This document shows, piece after piece, positions 1-9,243 of a stretch of DNA of 64,000 nucleotides (the first letter of the stretch is position 1; every line of letters starts with the position of its first letter). The translations under genes were made by a program, and so were the position numbers. The notes beneath the pieces were generated by a model, which saw only the letters and a program-made list of their open reading frames with translations, had not been told where the DNA came from and made no database searches. The stretch comes from Paenibacillus sp. 1011MAR3C5 (GTDB lineage Bacteria > Bacillota > Bacilli > Paenibacillales > Paenibacillaceae), in contig NZ_QZCF01000001.1 in the NCBI RefSeq assembly GCF_003591485.1, positions 62,001-126,000 of the forward strand, read 5' to 3'.

Positions 1-261
1 AGGAAGCAGTTCCCCGTCATGCGTGTCCAGCACCTCGTATTCAACCAGCCCGAGCCGCTCTTTCGCCAGCTCCGCCTCCCTCTTGCGCCGCTGGACGAGT
101 GCGGCACGATCCATGGTCTGATGCCCGCAGCATCCATCCGTCAGTGACAGAAATTTTACACGATGCCCTAGCGAGACGAACAGAGCCGCTGTACCGCCTG
201 CATAGATATCCGGCTCATCGGGATGTGCCCCGATGACCATAATGTTCAATACTTCGTTCAT
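1..261 (-). CDS. PIG-L family deacetylase, N-terminal part (truncated by window edge)
   Basis: The first 87 codons of a minus-strand gene that runs off the left edge. The N-terminus reads MNEVLNIMVIGAHPDEPD followed by IYAGGTAAL. The AHPDE motif is the zinc-binding signature of the LmbE/PIG-L family, which removes N-acetyl groups from GlcNAc-type sugars. A GAAAGGAATG ribosome binding site lies just before the ATG. It starts about 90 bp after the solute-binding protein gene on the same strand, so it may be the last gene of the sugar ABC operon, acting on an imported or cell-wall amino sugar (inference). The motif is seen directly; the substrate cannot be told, and a BshB-like role in bacillithiol synthesis is possible but not supported by context. 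Confidence 0.85.
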   Translation of the reverse strand, partial: MNEVLNIMVIGAHPDEPDIYAGGTAALFVSLGHRVKFLSLTDGCCGHQTMDRAALVQRRKREAELAKERLGLVEYEVLDTHDGELLP

Positions 262-347
262 ACGTTTTCATTCCTTTCGTACGCCCCCTTACAGGGGTGT
301 CAACATGATTGGGTTGAGAACAGGGCCTGTTCAGCCCTGCATCCCGA

Positions 348-1886
348 TTACTTCATGGAATTGTTGTACAGCTCGATCAGTTTCTTCACGCCTTTATTTT
401 CCATATCCTTCACATAGTTCTCCCAATCGGCATCATTGCCGAGACGGCCGAACACAAATCCGTCATGCGCTTTCGCATAGCTGTCCTTAAGTGTCGTAAG
501 CAGCATATTTTCTTCTTCCTTCTCGTCCGAGGTCAGCTTCGGAACCTTCACAATCGGCGGGAACCAATTGTTCGCCCGCGCCTCTTCGGTAAGCGATGTC
601 ACGAGCGGATTGTCCAGAACCTTGGTGAACCAGTCGTAGGTATACAGCATCGTGTAGTTCTGGTTGGAGGCTCCGCTGTCCCACAGCGCGCGCTGGATGC
701 TGGTAGCGCCTGTAATTTTGTCTGTGAACTGCTTCTTGCCGTCCACTACGGTGAAGGAATCGTTCTCCTCGCCCCATGTCACGATCGTATTGCCTTCGTC
801 GCTGTACAAATAGTTCACAAATGCCAGCAGCTCTTCAAAATACGGCTTGTTGGCAGCCGAAGCCGGAAGGACAATGCCGTGCGGGATGCGCTGCGTGCTG
901 GCAGCCAGCTTGCCGCCAGGACCTGCAATCGGCGGAATCGGAGCCAGATCAAAATCCGGGCTTACATTCTTCTTGCCGTCCGCATTCAGCTGAGCGAGCT
1001 CGCTTATCCACGTATAAGTGAATACGCTTTTCCCGGTAACCAGCTTCTGCTTCCATGAATCCAGACTGGAGGTGAACAGCTCCGGATCGGCCAGCTTCTC
1101 GGATACCAGCTTGTTCAGGAACGTCACATATTGCCTGTAATTATCGCTTGTATAAAGATACGTGTACGATTGCTGCTGCTCGTCGTAGACAAAGCCGTTA
1201 TAGGAAGGATCGATGCCCCACGCCGCGCCGGATAAGTTGCGGATCGTCTCCGCGCGGACAAGGTTCGCCATCGGGAACGATGAAGGATCCTTTTCCTTCA
1301 GCACTTTAAGCACGTTGTACAGATCGTCCATCGTCTCAGGAACGCTCAGGTCATACTTCTTCAGCAAATCCATCCGAATGACTGGCGCTGTATTATAGAG
1401 GGCCGCCTCGTTCATGACCGGAGCCACGTAGAGCTTGCCGTCCTTCGTCCGCCAGTTGTCGAGCTCATCCTCGATCTCATACTCCTTAATTTTCTTCTCC
1501 AGATTCGGAAGCTTATCCATGTAGTCGCTGAGCGGAAGCAGCACGCCGTTCTGGGCAAATTCCAGGACGATCTCTTGCGTCACTTCTGTCACCAGATCGG
1601 GAATCGTGCCCGAGCTTAGCACAATCTTGAGCTTATTCTTATAGTCAGGCGAAGGAACGGCCTGCACATCGATCTGCACATTGCCCTTGGTCTGCAATTG
1701 CTTGAAGAGCGCCCATTCCTTGTTGAACGGATACGCGGAAGAATCGCTGTACATCATAGACAGTCCAGTCGGGCCAGCGGGATCGGAACTCGGCTCCTTG
1801 GATGATTGCGAGCAGGCGCTGATCGGCAGTGCCACAAGCAGAGCCGCCAGCGTCGTCATGACCCCTTTGCGAAATTTCATATTCAT
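348..1886 (-). CDS. ABC transporter sugar-binding lipoprotein (LplA-like)
   Basis: Extracellular solute-binding protein of 512 aa for a carbohydrate ABC importer. It has a basic N-terminus, a hydrophobic core and a lipobox LPISAC, with the lipidated cysteine at residue 25, so the mature protein should be anchored to the outer face of the membrane. The remainder is a long family 1-type binding protein, in the size range of Paenibacillus LplA-like proteins (about 500 aa). The ribosome binding site is GGGAGG upstream of the ATG. It is third in the transcriptional order after the two permease genes (gap about 50 bp). No ATPase gene lies in the operon; such importers usually borrow a shared MsmX-type ATPase. 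The ligand cannot be predicted from sequence alone. Confidence 0.9.
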   Translation of the reverse strand: MNMKFRKGVMTTLAALLVALPISACSQSSKEPSSDPAGPTGLSMMYSDSSAYPFNKEWALFKQLQTKGNVQIDVQAVPSPDYKNKLKIVLSSGTIPDLVTEVTQEIVLEFAQNGVLLPLSDYMDKLPNLEKKIKEYEIEDELDNWRTKDGKLYVAPVMNEAALYNTAPVIRMDLLKKYDLSVPETMDDLYNVLKVLKEKDPSSFPMANLVRAETIRNLSGAAWGIDPSYNGFVYDEQQQSYTYLYTSDNYRQYVTFLNKLVSEKLADPELFTSSLDSWKQKLVTGKSVFTYTWISELAQLNADGKKNVSPDFDLAPIPPIAGPGGKLAASTQRIPHGIVLPASAANKPYFEELLAFVNYLYSDEGNTIVTWGEENDSFTVVDGKKQFTDKITGATSIQRALWDSGASNQNYTMLYTYDWFTKVLDNPLVTSLTEEARANNWFPPIVKVPKLTSDEKEEENMLLTTLKDSYAKAHDGFVFGRLGNDADWENYVKDMENKGVKKLIELYNNSMK

Positions 1887-1936
1887 TGTTGATATCCTCC
1901 CTTTTTTGTAGTAGCACTAGCGAGATATAAGATCAA

Positions 1937-2818
1937 TCAACCTTTGACCGCGCCTAGCATCACCCCCTTGGCAAAATGTTTTTGCGCAAAGGGAAATACA
2001 CATACGACAGGAATCGTCGTGACCATAATAACTGCCGCCTTGAGCGAAGCCGAAGAGAGCGTCGTAATGTCATTTTGGCCAATACCCGACCCCATGGATG
2101 CCAGATCGGCGCCGGCCACTATATTCCGAACAATCATCATAACCGGATGCATATCGCTTGAATTCAAGTAGATCATGGAATTGAACCAGTTGTTCCAATA
2201 ATACACGATCAAGAACATCGTAATCGCCGCAATAACCGGCTTGGATAACGGAATGACGATTTTAAACAGAATTTGCATCGGATTCAAGCCGTCGACCATC
2301 GCCGCTTCCTCCAAGCTCTCAGGTATGCCCTGGAAAAACGTCATCATGAGCAGCAAGTAATACGGCGTAATGCAGAACGGAATGACAACAGCCCAGATCG
2401 TATCGATCAAGCCAACGCTCTTCACGACCAGATAAGTCGGTATCAAACCGCCGCTGAAAAACATCGTGAACATGACGATCAAGACAAAAGCCTTGCGCCC
2501 TTTCAGGAACGTTTTGGAGAGCGGATATGCGCATATGATCGTCATGAACAATCCGATAGATGTGCCGAGCAGCGTTTGGAAGATGGAATTTTTGAAACCC
2601 TGCAAGATGGTCGGGTGATCGAAGATTCTCAGATAGGCGTCCATATTGAACCCAATCGGCCAGACGACGACCTTCCCGCCTAATATAGCCGCCGATTCGC
2701 TGAATGAAATGGAAATCAGATGGATGAACGGAAATGCGATCGCGAGCATAACCATGCCCAGTATGCAATAATTAAAGATCATAAATACACGATAACCTTT
2801 GGTTTTCCGGTATAACAT
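1937..2818 (-). CDS. Carbohydrate ABC transporter permease (LplC/YtcP-like)
   Basis: A 293-aa inner-membrane permease with about six hydrophobic segments. The EAA loop, where the ATPase docks, is visible as EEAAMVDGLNPMQILFK around residues 190-206. It belongs to the MalG-type branch (CUT1 family). It starts 11 nt after the stop of the upstream permease, with a strong AAGGAGGGG site, so the two are co-translated in one operon and should form the transmembrane heterodimer that works with the downstream lipoprotein. The C-terminus ends FAKGVMLGAVKG, typical of this subfamily. Confidence 0.92.
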   Translation of the reverse strand: MLYRKTKGYRVFMIFNYCILGMVMLAIAFPFIHLISISFSESAAILGGKVVVWPIGFNMDAYLRIFDHPTILQGFKNSIFQTLLGTSIGLFMTIICAYPLSKTFLKGRKAFVLIVMFTMFFSGGLIPTYLVVKSVGLIDTIWAVVIPFCITPYYLLLMMTFFQGIPESLEEAAMVDGLNPMQILFKIVIPLSKPVIAAITMFLIVYYWNNWFNSMIYLNSSDMHPVMMIVRNIVAGADLASMGSGIGQNDITTLSSASLKAAVIMVTTIPVVCVFPFAQKHFAKGVMLGAVKG

Positions 2819-2829
2819 ACGACCCCTCC

Positions 2830-3789
2830 TTAATAAAGCGATACGCCCGACAGTTTGCGCGAGATATAATTGGCCGCCGAGACAAGCCCGAAGCCGATCA
2901 ACCCGCCGAACAGGCCTGCTGCTGTCGCGTAGCTGTAGTTGTTGTTCTCAAGTCCCATGCGGAATACGAAGGTATCGATAATATCGCTCGTTGCGGAGTT
3001 GCTTGCCGTATAAAGAAGCAATACCTTCTCAAATCCTAGCGAAAGCAGCGAACCGAGCGAAATAATGAATACAACCGATATGGTAGGCAGAATTTGCGGA
3101 ATCGTCACATGGATCGTCTGCTTCCATCGTCCCGCTCCGTCCAGCTCCGACGCTTCATATAATTGCGTATCGACCGAGGCCAGCGCAGCTACGAAGATGA
3201 CGGCGTTCCATCCCATGTACTGCCAGACATCCGAGCTGATATAGATGAAACGGAACCATTCAGGCTGATTTACGAAAAATATCGGATCGATGCCAAGCGA
3301 CCCCAGCACTTTGTTGACGATGCCGTTCGTAGGCGACAGCAGCTCCTTGATTAGTCCGACCACGACAACAATGGAAATGAAGTTCGGAAAATACGAGATA
3401 ATCTGAATGAACCGTTTCAGCCGCGCCCCCATGATTTCATTAATAAGGAGTGCAAAAATGATCGGCAGCGGGAAGCTGATGCTCAGGTTCATCACGCTGA
3501 GCAGGATCGTATTTTTGAACGCCAGCCAGAAGTTCGGATCCTCCATGAACATTCGGAAATAACGCAGGCCTACCCATTCCGTGCCATAAGGCGGTCCGCC
3601 CGGCATGTACTTTCGGAAGGCCAGAATATTGCCGAATATCGGTCCGTAACGGAAAATGGAAAAATAAAGCAGCGGCAAAGCCAGCAATACATAATAGTAA
3701 TAATTTCGCTTCCAGTATGAGCGCCCTGCACGCTTGACGTTCGGTACGTGATCCTTCGATCTCGGCGGCGATGCGGCGGCGTTATTCAT
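2830..3789 (-). CDS. Carbohydrate ABC transporter permease (LplB-like)
   Basis: First gene of the sugar ABC operon, 319 aa. It is a MalF-like CUT1 permease with a cytoplasmic basic N-terminus, about six membrane segments and an EAA loop (YEASELDGAGRWKQTIHVT). I chose the ATG at 3789 (MNNAAASPP) because GGGGAG sits 9 nt before it; an ATG six codons upstream has no such site. It is divergent from the AraC-type regulator at 4168, which is the likely regulator of this operon. The 5' intergenic stretch carries no sugar-operon operator that I could identify. Confidence 0.9.
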   Translation of the reverse strand: MNNAAASPPRSKDHVPNVKRAGRSYWKRNYYYYVLLALPLLYFSIFRYGPIFGNILAFRKYMPGGPPYGTEWVGLRYFRMFMEDPNFWLAFKNTILLSVMNLSISFPLPIIFALLINEIMGARLKRFIQIISYFPNFISIVVVVGLIKELLSPTNGIVNKVLGSLGIDPIFFVNQPEWFRFIYISSDVWQYMGWNAVIFVAALASVDTQLYEASELDGAGRWKQTIHVTIPQILPTISVVFIISLGSLLSLGFEKVLLLYTASNSATSDIIDTFVFRMGLENNNYSYATAAGLFGGLIGFGLVSAANYISRKLSGVSLY

Positions 3790-4061
3790 GTCGTTACTCC
3801 CCTTCATGTGCGGTTATTTCGGCCGTCAGGTCCGTGAATCCATCAAACCACATCGCAAGGATCGCCCGTAATAGCCAAGTTCGCCCGCCGGTCACGTTTT
3901 TCATCTTTGCAGTTTCGTGCATAGGCGCAGCCCGTTGTCACTCTTTTCGCCCTTGTCACATGATTCGCACCGCCAGCCATGCGGACAAGCGATTAGCTCA
4001 TGTTGCATATTTCCCCATGTCCCACAATTCCACTTTGTTGCAGATATCGCACGGCTACGCA

Positions 4062-4090
4062 TTGCTTTTGCACCGAAGGTTACCTATAAT
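4062..4090 (+). promoter_or_regulatory. Candidate sigma-A promoter of the AraC regulator
   Basis: TTGCTT at 4062-4067 and TATAAT at 4085-4090 with a 17-bp spacer, about 75 bp before the regulator gene at 4168. The rest of the 378-bp divergent region (3790-4167) shows no other feature I can name; the promoter of the minus-strand ABC operon must lie there but is not obvious. Confidence 0.5.
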
Positions 4091-4167
4091 TTGAACCAAA
4101 CTTGTCTAACGGATCGACCTGTTCCATCCAACCAGCAACGAGTACAGAATGTCGATGAGGTGAGAAC

Positions 4168-6507
4168 ATGCAAAATATCCGTCACAGAGGGTCACGGCTC
4201 GGCTTCCGGAGTATTTTCTACCGGTTAATCATTTTATTCGTATCGCTGTCCGCTTTCATTCAAATTGCGCTGTTCCTGAGCACCAGCATTTCCATGAACT
4301 ATATTGAAGCACAGCTCAGAACGAACTATGACCGTTCATTATCCAATCTTTCCTCTACCATGAACAATCTGTTCGACGGCATTTATCAATCGAACTTTTT
4401 GCTGGCGCTTGATCCGAACATTCTGAAAGTCATTACGACCCAATATGCGGAAGACGATATCGGCAAATACGCGGATTATTCGCAAGCCGTGCGCTCGCTC
4501 TCACGCATTAAGGCTAGCAGCAATTACATTGACAACGCCTATATCTATAAACGCGATGAATCTGTCATCATTAGCGATAACGGCACCTATGAACCGGAGT
4601 CATTCTATGAAAGCGCATACAAGATGGAGCAATATCCGCTATCCTTCTGGCAGGGATACAAAACGAATCATCATTTGTTTACGATATTGCCTCCTTCCGT
4701 TGTCTCAAGCAGCTATAGCAATCGCGGCGAATCGACGATCTCGGTCGTGCAATCGACGGTGGGCGGTCATTACTCCAACAATTTGTACGTCATTAATATG
4801 AAGGCAGAGGCTGTCCGCAATTTGCTGCAAAGCTACATGCAGACACCGAACAGCCTAATCATGGTCGCCGATACGGAAGGAAATATGCTGGCTTCGACTC
4901 GTATGATCGATGTGTCTATGCAATCCTTTATGAACGAGCTGCTGCTGAACCCGGAGACGAAATTTGACGCCGTGCATGAAGGCGAGAACATGCATATTAT
5001 CAAATACACAACAAACTTCTTTTTCCGGGACGTGACGATGGTGGTGGCGGTTCCCCATACCGATCTTACATCGGCCTTGACCAAGATGAAGAGCTGGAAT
5101 GTCACGATTACCGGCATACTCTTCCTTGTTTCTCTGCTGCTGTCGATCTTGTTCAGCCGCAGATTCTATTCGCCTATCCGCTCGCTGGTGCAAACCTTGC
5201 AAGGCACTGGCTCCAGAAAGGATAAAACGCACTCGCCTATCAACGAGCTGGAATTTCTGAATACGGAAATCAAACGAATCTTGACGGATGTAGACGATCT
5301 GAACCGGACCTTGTCCTATTCGCTGCCAATCGCAACGAAACATTTTTTGGCCAAGGTGCTCCAATCGAACTTTCCTTACGACCATGACGTGATCGATTCC
5401 TATTTGAACAAGCTGGATTTCCAGTTTCCGAATCCGTATTTTCAGGTTAGCCTGATTCAGTGCAACTTCCGAAAGCCGTTCTATGATCTGTATTCGGAGA
5501 AGTTCCAGAACGAAGCGACAGATACGATCTTCCGCATACTGAATGCGTTATTGCCGCAAGAGCATCCCCTCTACATCCTGGAGCTGGATGCCCATATGTT
5601 CGCTGTGCTGACCAACCCCGCGTCGAAGAATGACTTTGAGGTCTATTCCGCTTACTTCAGGCAAATTGACAGCTTGTTCCGTCAAGACGAAGCCGAGCTG
5701 CGTATTCACATTGGGATGGGACGGGTCCATGAAAATTATACGGGGATGCAAACTTCTTATGTAGAAGCCATGAAAGCGTTATGGCAGGTGTCTCCCTTCG
5801 ATTCCAAACGAATCGTGCAGTATTCGGAGTATGAGCTTGAGGAGCCGCGCTATGTGCTTAGCCGGACTGACGAGAAGATATTGGCCAACCTCCTTGCGGC
5901 AGGCAAGCGCGAAGAGTTCAGAGGGCTGCTGGATGTCGTCATTGCCACCAATACGGACCGTTATATGACGGGAACCAACATGAAGCAGCTGTTCGTTCAC
6001 TTATATTTGATCGGCATTCAAGCGCTGAAGAGCAAAAACATTGCCGAGGAGCATGAGGAAGAACTCGACATGACGCAATTCCTGCTCTCATCGGATGTTG
6101 GATCCACTAAGGAGATGACAGAGCATCTATACCAGTTTTTCGATCGGGTGCTTGAGCTCTGCGAGTCGCCGCCTACGGATGCCTTTAATATCAAGCTGTT
6201 CCGCACCTATCTGGACAACCATTACGCCGAGGAGATTACGCTGGACATTCTGGCGGACAAGTACAATACGACACCCAAGTACATGTCACGGCTGCTCAAA
6301 AAGGAATTAGGCACGACCTTCCACAAGTACCTGCAGCAGCTGCGGATAGTCCGAGCGAAGGAAATGCTTACTTCCTCTTCCGCTCCGATCCATGAGATAT
6401 GGGAGCAGGTGGGCTTCAACAACCGCAATACCTTTATCCGCACCTTCAAAAATCAGGAAGGCATCTCGCCAACCGATTACCGGAGATGTCATCGTCCTAG
6501 CGATTAG
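4168..6507 (+). CDS. Membrane-anchored AraC family regulator of the sugar ABC operon
   Basis: A 779-aa one-component regulator. A first membrane segment lies at about residues 15-37 and a second near residues 305-330 (ITGILFLVSLLLSILFS), enclosing a roughly 270-residue extracellular sensing domain. A cytoplasmic linker follows, then a C-terminal AraC-type pair of helix-turn-helix motifs over the last 100 residues (LDILADKYNTTPKYMSRLLK and IWEQVGFNNRNTFIRTFK). This layout is common in Paenibacillus beside LplABC-type operons, where the protein is thought to sense an extracellular sugar. The ribosome binding site is GAGGTGAG. Its head-to-head position with the ABC genes makes it their probable activator (inference). 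Confidence 0.88.
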   Translation: MQNIRHRGSRLGFRSIFYRLIILFVSLSAFIQIALFLSTSISMNYIEAQLRTNYDRSLSNLSSTMNNLFDGIYQSNFLLALDPNILKVITTQYAEDDIGKYADYSQAVRSLSRIKASSNYIDNAYIYKRDESVIISDNGTYEPESFYESAYKMEQYPLSFWQGYKTNHHLFTILPPSVVSSSYSNRGESTISVVQSTVGGHYSNNLYVINMKAEAVRNLLQSYMQTPNSLIMVADTEGNMLASTRMIDVSMQSFMNELLLNPETKFDAVHEGENMHIIKYTTNFFFRDVTMVVAVPHTDLTSALTKMKSWNVTITGILFLVSLLLSILFSRRFYSPIRSLVQTLQGTGSRKDKTHSPINELEFLNTEIKRILTDVDDLNRTLSYSLPIATKHFLAKVLQSNFPYDHDVIDSYLNKLDFQFPNPYFQVSLIQCNFRKPFYDLYSEKFQNEATDTIFRILNALLPQEHPLYILELDAHMFAVLTNPASKNDFEVYSAYFRQIDSLFRQDEAELRIHIGMGRVHENYTGMQTSYVEAMKALWQVSPFDSKRIVQYSEYELEEPRYVLSRTDEKILANLLAAGKREEFRGLLDVVIATNTDRYMTGTNMKQLFVHLYLIGIQALKSKNIAEEHEEELDMTQFLLSSDVGSTKEMTEHLYQFFDRVLELCESPPTDAFNIKLFRTYLDNHYAEEITLDILADKYNTTPKYMSRLLKKELGTTFHKYLQQLRIVRAKEMLTSSSAPIHEIWEQVGFNNRNTFIRTFKNQEGISPTDYRRCHRPSD

Positions 6508-6550
6508 CGCACCACTGCACTGTTGCCAATATGACATGCGCAAAGCAAAA

Positions 6551-6593
6551 AAAGGCCGAGTCAGGGAAGTTATCCTTCCCTGACTCGGCCTTT
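6551..6593. terminator. Bidirectional intrinsic terminator between the AraC gene and floT
   Basis: A perfect 16-bp stem, GGCCGAGTCAGGGAAG with its complement, separated by a 5-nt loop and extended by AAA/TTT. On the minus strand it is followed by a run of eight T residues, a good terminator for floT; on the plus strand the T run is short, so termination of the AraC gene is weaker. Confidence 0.9.
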
Positions 6594-6614
6594 GCCGTGC
6601 TCTTCTTCGAACTG

Positions 6615-8165
6615 TTATTCAGTCGGATTAACCGGCTTGATTGGCGCCTGTGCAGCAGGCTTGCTCGCTGCCGCCGGAGCTTGGACCGGAAGTGCAGCTT
6701 TCGGCGCTGCCGGCGCAATCGCCTTGGAGGTCAATCCTTGGATCAATTGATTCAAGTCGATGCCGGACACGCTCTTCAGCATCTCTGGCGCCGTCGACAT
6801 CAGCGACGTTACATAGTTGCTAAGCCGCGCTGCGCCTTCGCCATTGCCCGTATCTACAACGGTCAGCTTGTCGATCGAGCTGATCGGCTCCGCCACTTTG
6901 CCTGCCAGCTCTGGCAGCATCTTGACAATAATATCGAGAACCGCCGCTTCGCCGAACTTCGCGAACGCATCGGCCAGCTTTTCTTTCGCTTCCGCTTCTG
7001 CCAAACCGCGCAGACGGATAACTTCGGCTTCCGCCGTACCTTTGGCACGTTCAGCCTCGGCTTCCGCCAAACCGTCCAGACGCTTCTGAGCAGCTTGCGC
7101 TTTCGCTTCCGCTTCGATCCGGTACTGCATGGCATCCGCTTCACGCAATTGCTTCGCTTTGTTCGCTTCTGCCGCTTGCTCGACGGCATAACGATCGGCG
7201 TCCGCCTTCTTCTTCACTTCCGCGTCGTATTGCTTCTCGCGGCGAAGAATCTCTTTGCCCTCCAGATCGATCTCTCTTTCCTTCCGGACGAGCTCGACCT
7301 TCATCTGCTCCTCGACTACGCTTTGCTTCGCACGCGCTTCCTGGATAGAATACGCCTGATCCGCTTCCGCTTTCGCTGTATCTTGGTCGCGCTTAAAGGA
7401 AGCGACCTTCATTTCCTTATCCTTCTCGGCTTCCGCGATATTCGTATCGCGCAGCAGCTCCGCTTTCTGACCAGCCTCAGACGCAAGCGCCTTCTGGATA
7501 CGAGCATCCCGTACCGCTTCCGCTTCGGCAATCTCTGCGTCACGCTTGACCGCTGCGATACGCGGCTTGCCAAGCGCATCCAGATAGCCGTGCTTGTCGC
7601 GCAGATCCTTGATCGTGAAGGAGACAATCTGCAAACCCATCTTCTTCAAATCCTTCGCCGCCACGCCTTGCACCTCTTGCGCAAACTTGTCGCGGTTACG
7701 GTATACTTCCTCTACGGTCATGGAGCCCAGAATCGCCCGCAGGTGACCCTCCAGAACCTCTTGGGCTTCGCCCTTCAACGCTTCCGTCGGCTTGCCCAGG
7801 AACTGCTCGGCAGCTGTCGCTACGTCTTCAATTGCACCGCCAATCTTGATAATCGCAACCCCGTCAGCCATAACCGGAACGCCTTGCTCCGTATACACCT
7901 CCGGCGTCGATACGTCCAGCTTATGCGACAGTAACGACAGAAACTCGGCCTTCTGGAAGATCGGAAGGATAAATGCGCCTCCGCCCCGAATAATTTTCAC
8001 CTTGCGTCCTGACTCGTCTACAAGTGAATTCTTGGTGCCGAGGAATGACCCTGTTACCAGCATCGCCTCATCCGGGCTTACCGTCTTGTAGCGCGCCCAG
8101 AAAGCCAAGCCAAGGACGACCAGAACCCCAACTACAATAATAGGAATTGTTAAGTACTGTTCCAT
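6615..8165 (-). CDS. floT: Flotillin-like membrane scaffold protein
   Basis: A 516-aa flotillin. An N-terminal membrane hairpin (about residues 5-27, IPIIVVGVLVVLGLAFW) is followed by an SPFH/band-7 domain, then a long Ala/Glu/Lys-rich coiled coil (about residues 230-400) with repeated EAEA blocks, the flotillin hallmark. The tail is Ala/Pro rich. In Bacillus, FloT organises functional membrane microdomains and is made with the NfeD-like partner YuaF. Here the partner lies immediately upstream (gap 27 bp, same strand), reproducing that pair. The ribosome binding site is GAGAGGAG. Length and domain order match the family. Confidence 0.95.
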   Translation of the reverse strand: MEQYLTIPIIVVGVLVVLGLAFWARYKTVSPDEAMLVTGSFLGTKNSLVDESGRKVKIIRGGGAFILPIFQKAEFLSLLSHKLDVSTPEVYTEQGVPVMADGVAIIKIGGAIEDVATAAEQFLGKPTEALKGEAQEVLEGHLRAILGSMTVEEVYRNRDKFAQEVQGVAAKDLKKMGLQIVSFTIKDLRDKHGYLDALGKPRIAAVKRDAEIAEAEAVRDARIQKALASEAGQKAELLRDTNIAEAEKDKEMKVASFKRDQDTAKAEADQAYSIQEARAKQSVVEEQMKVELVRKEREIDLEGKEILRREKQYDAEVKKKADADRYAVEQAAEANKAKQLREADAMQYRIEAEAKAQAAQKRLDGLAEAEAERAKGTAEAEVIRLRGLAEAEAKEKLADAFAKFGEAAVLDIIVKMLPELAGKVAEPISSIDKLTVVDTGNGEGAARLSNYVTSLMSTAPEMLKSVSGIDLNQLIQGLTSKAIAPAAPKAALPVQAPAAASKPAAQAPIKPVNPTE

Positions 8166-8192
8166 TCAATTTCTCCTCTCTTATTAAAATTA

Positions 8193-8726
8193 TTAGATCG
8201 ACAGGTTCAGCTCCGATACATACAATACGCCTTCCCTGACGTCAACCACTACCACTATCGCTCCGCCCGGTATCGGCTTTTTGTCGTAGCTGGCTGCGAT
8301 TTGGTTGGTATTGCCCGCCCCTACCTTGACCAATACTTCGCCATAGCCTTTCTCCGGAATCGGAACGATCACTTCGCCTTGAGATCCGGCAAGCGAACCG
8401 ATCGTGAATGCAATCGAATTCTCGCTGTTCTCCATCGGCTTCACATATAGGAAGAAAACGGCGATAGCGCCCACAATGGCGATCAGCAAAGCGATCAGCG
8501 CAATAACCCAGATACCGAGCCCGCTATATTGCTCCAGCAACAGTCCGGCTCCCCCGAAGATCGTAATGCCGCCTACCAGCGTCATCGGCTGGAAAATCGA
8601 CGGACCGTCGAGCGACAGGAAGTCAAGCACTCCGTCCATCGCTTGGCTCAGCCAATCCCCGAATATAACGCTGACTAGCGCGTACAGAATGCCGCCGATG
8701 AGACAGGCCATATAGATCGTCTCCAT
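8193..8726 (-). CDS. yuaF: NfeD-like membrane protein, flotillin partner
   Basis: A 177-aa membrane protein with three or four hydrophobic segments in the first 110 residues, followed by a small soluble beta-barrel (OB-fold) domain of the NfeDb type (GEVIVPIPEKGYGEVLVKVG). It resembles Bacillus YuaF, encoded before floT and implicated in membrane fluidity and microdomain function. A GGAGGA site precedes the ATG. It is the first gene of the yuaF-floT operon and lies about 50 bp downstream of a sigma-W-like promoter. Confidence 0.88.
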   Translation of the reverse strand: METIYMACLIGGILYALVSVIFGDWLSQAMDGVLDFLSLDGPSIFQPMTLVGGITIFGGAGLLLEQYSGLGIWVIALIALLIAIVGAIAVFFLYVKPMENSENSIAFTIGSLAGSQGEVIVPIPEKGYGEVLVKVGAGNTNQIAASYDKKPIPGGAIVVVVDVREGVLYVSELNLSI

Positions 8727-8778
8727 TTTCCTCCTCCTCTCTCAAAAGGCATAACCTGTTATCGTTTCCGTTATTTAT

Positions 8779-8804
8779 TACGTTTTAGTTGTGAAATAGT
8801 TTCT
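8779..8804 (-). promoter_or_regulatory. ECF sigma-W-type promoter of yuaF-floT
   Basis: On the minus strand GAAAC (8799-8803) and CGTA (8779-8782) are separated by exactly 16 bp, the consensus architecture of sigma-W promoters (TGAAAC-N16-CGTA). The Bacillus subtilis yuaF-floT-yuaI operon is known to be sigma-W dependent, so position and sequence agree. The first base of the -35 box is A instead of T. Confidence 0.75.
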
Positions 8805-9205
8805 AAAATAAAGGCAACCGACAACACTTCATCGATTTATGATGCCATGCACACGATCGTTCTTCCATTTACTTGAAAAAGGCTTGTTTTTCGCTCTGGA
8901 CAACTCAGGCATCCCTTGACCCGCGTTCACAGCGCCATTGCACACGGTATGATGCAACGGCGGTTCACCCTTCTCCATGGTACACTTGAACGATAGATGC
9001 GGCAAGGCTCTATTCATACACATTGCCTAACAAAACTTTTTCCCCTCTCTCTTCGTCTATAGATGAAGAATAAATGCAGCACTTTCTTCTATGACCTCTG
9101 CTGCATGCTGTATTCCAAGCTGCACTAGCGCTGTGGCACAGGGTTGTCATATGGACAGAAATGGAATATCAGGGCACGAGACATGTACCATAAAGGGTTT
9201 TGTGC
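8805..9205. other. Intergenic region without a supported gene
   Basis: About 400 bp between the yuaF promoter and the promoter of the penicillin-binding protein gene. A 64-codon minus-strand reading frame (8829-9023) has no usable ribosome binding site and no recognisable features. I see no RNA gene or repeat here. Confidence 0.5.
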
Positions 9206-9211
9206 TATAAT
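9206..9211 (+). promoter_or_regulatory. Extended -10 promoter element of the PBP gene
   Basis: TGC-TATAAT, an extended -10 element, about 30 bp before the ATG of the penicillin-binding protein; no good -35 box is present. The gene has a very strong GGAGGAGGAG ribosome binding site at about 9226-9235. Confidence 0.45.
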
Positions 9212-9243
9212 GGTAATGCTATTTTGGAGGAGGAGTTATAAGC

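Noticed and set aside
6531..7934. Long plus-strand frame of 467 codons
   Set aside because: It lies antisense to floT. The protein is rich in Arg, Leu and Phe without domain logic, an effect of the repetitive coiled-coil codons of flotillin.
8829..9023. Minus-strand frame of 64 codons in the yuaF-PBP gap
   Set aside because: No ribosome binding site, no domain, no conserved-looking pattern.
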